64,000 nucleotides of DNA, from assembly GCA_009797885.1 (NCBI GenBank), contig WNKP01000013.1:62001-126000 (forward strand), given 5' to 3'. Under the pieces are notes generated by a model. The model did not search any database. It was not told the origin of the DNA and saw only the letters and a program-made list of their open reading frames with translations. How positions within the stretch are numbered: the first letter of the stretch is position 1; every line of letters starts with the position of its first letter. A program made the translations under genes and the position numbers. Origin of the DNA: Flavobacteriaceae bacterium GF1. GTDB lineage: Bacteria; Bacteroidota; Bacteroidia; Flavobacteriales; Flavobacteriaceae. Positions 63,901 through 64,000 of the stretch are shown here, one piece after another.

Positions 63901-64000
63901 CCATCAAAATCGGTTTGGGTACCAATGGTAGTGCCCTCGACAATAATGTTTACCCCCGGTAACGGAAAACCGGCTTGGTCCACCACGTTACCAGTGACCG
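60921..64000 (-). CDS. SusC/RagA TonB-linked outer membrane transporter, N-terminus beyond right edge
   Basis: At least 1026 codons of a SusC-family receptor. The frame continues off the window; an apparent GTG start at 63986 is internal, since VTGN precedes it in frame. Present are the carboxypeptidase-like regulatory domain (VVDQAGFPLPGVNIIVEGTT), TonB-box-like LDEVIVTAYGT, the plug (FIVDGIQ, TILKDAASTALYGSRAANGV) and the barrel to the final SLGLNVSF. Missing are the signal peptide and the start. Together with the adjacent SusD it forms a second uptake system. Confidence 0.95.
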   Translation of the reverse strand, partial: VTGNVVDQAGFPLPGVNIIVEGTTIGTQTDFDGNYAINVAEGQALLFTYIGQKTERRVVGAANTINVQMEEDAQALDEVIVTAYGTTTKEAFTGSASVVGAEDLAIRNVTSPIAAIEGRATGVQFTSTNGQPGSTPSIVIRGVGTLNGDTDPLFIVDGIQFEGNLNTINQEDIESFTILKDAASTALYGSRAANGVVMITTKSGNREGVQVNASMQYGLVTRAVPPFDRIGPRQYYEIMWEALKNSSAGGGDPAFASANIYNQLGYNPFNVPNDQIVGTDGRINPNAQVIYQSLDWFDVLEQTGVRQNYNVNISAGGENHKVFFSASYLDEEGFAVTSSFDRLTTRLNAEFDVNERITMGGSANITITEAVGPSSAGLNSIVNPFGFANNVGAIYPVYVNDLQGNLVRDEFGDLVFDNGEGFAEFNIGSRPINQGRHALQELLLNDERDRDNTYGFRFFADIEILDGLNLRVNYGRDINEEIEKEYENAIIGDAQPDGRYGEERGRRTVENFNQILTYIKSFGNHNIDITAGHESFERIFSQNEGLATVQASNGIFEFANFSNIVDLDGLTTEKGLEGYFLRTNYNFDNRYYLSASVRRDGSSVFDRDTRWGTFYSVGASWRIDQETFMENVSWVNQLKLRGSYGEVGNDALGSINTVGEFVDDFFISQPRFTITSNAAAPGAIFTDLGNPNLIWETLENFDVALEFALFDNFLEGSVEYYKRNSSDLLINLPIAPSNGINEFPTNAGDMFNSGWEIGLTTHLVDTGDFRWDLTLQGSTFKNEITSLPTPFIEDEARWAEGRSRFDFFLWRTAGVDPDNGDQLFLMYELDENGESVPVLDGNGNQMTTNDWQETERAYTGDTSVPDLLGSVANSLTYKGFSLDVLITYGIGGKVLDRGYFDIMHSGSFGRALHPDIMNAWRQPGDITSVPRMENGNPNLVRELSDRFLTDASFWSLRNVNLGYTFNNKISEQLGLNSLRVTLTGENLYLKSKRTGLDPQFEFAGAPQGNDFSPARIISLGLNVSF

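Noticed and set aside
63984-63986. GTG as the start of the right-hand SusC
   Set aside because: The frame continues upstream with VTGN, part of the conserved regulatory domain, so the gene is cut by the window edge.
1-64000. CRISPR arrays, rRNA genes, prophage modules
   Set aside because: No regularly spaced repeats, no rRNA-like sequence and no phage structural genes were seen.

Overview
The window comes from a member of the Bacteroidetes, almost certainly a Flavobacteriaceae and probably marine. The evidence is a GldJ gliding lipoprotein and a PorV subunit of the type IX secretion system (T9SS), two SusC/SusD outer-membrane uptake pairs, many short lipoprotein signals ending in SC, and a PafA-type alkaline phosphatase. 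Genus cannot be fixed from sequence reading alone.

Region 1 (1-35.9 kb) is housekeeping. On the left are obgE (partial), a small lipoprotein and a fused hypoxanthine phosphoribosyltransferase/adenylate kinase, followed by purK-purE, an M3 oligopeptidase, an ECF sigma factor with a tiny partner, a UbiA-like membrane protein and glycine decarboxylase (gcvP). Next come a FabH-like synthase, a methyltransferase, a family-2 glycosyltransferase, alkaline phosphatase pafA, the mlaE-mlaF lipid transporter pair, a secreted metallophosphoesterase, and the sprT-like / manC / DUF389 operon. The block continues with a sugar porter, a short-chain dehydrogenase and an M28 aminopeptidase-like lipoprotein. 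It ends with pdhA-pdhC, cdd, porV, divergent gldJ, murF, a DCC-family protein, a small secreted protein, tRNA-Val(GAC) and queD. Several clear intrinsic terminators punctuate it.

Region 2 (36.5-47 kb) is a nutrient-uptake locus: the decayed C-terminus of a secreted hydrolase, an AraC-type regulator with a broken tandem copy beside it, SusC, SusD and a giant FG-GAP/ASPIC-UnbV lipoprotein.

Region 3 (about 47.0-59.2 kb) is a visibly AT-richer island. It is bounded on the left by a ~215-bp palindromic element and on the right by a decayed transposase, with a second decayed transposase inside. It encodes a 62-residue double-glycine-leader peptide with four cysteines. Divergent from it is an export operon: an HlyD-like adaptor, a C39-peptidase ABC transporter and a VKOR-thioredoxin disulfide-forming enzyme. 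A tight four-gene operon holds glycosyltransferase-like proteins and one unrecognised protein, and a further exostosin-like glycosyltransferase lies beyond the VKOR gene. The simplest reading is a system that makes, oxidises, possibly glycosylates, trims and secretes a small peptide. This is the most interesting part of the window.

Region 4 (59.2-64 kb) is a second SusD/SusC pair on the minus strand; its SusC runs off the right edge.
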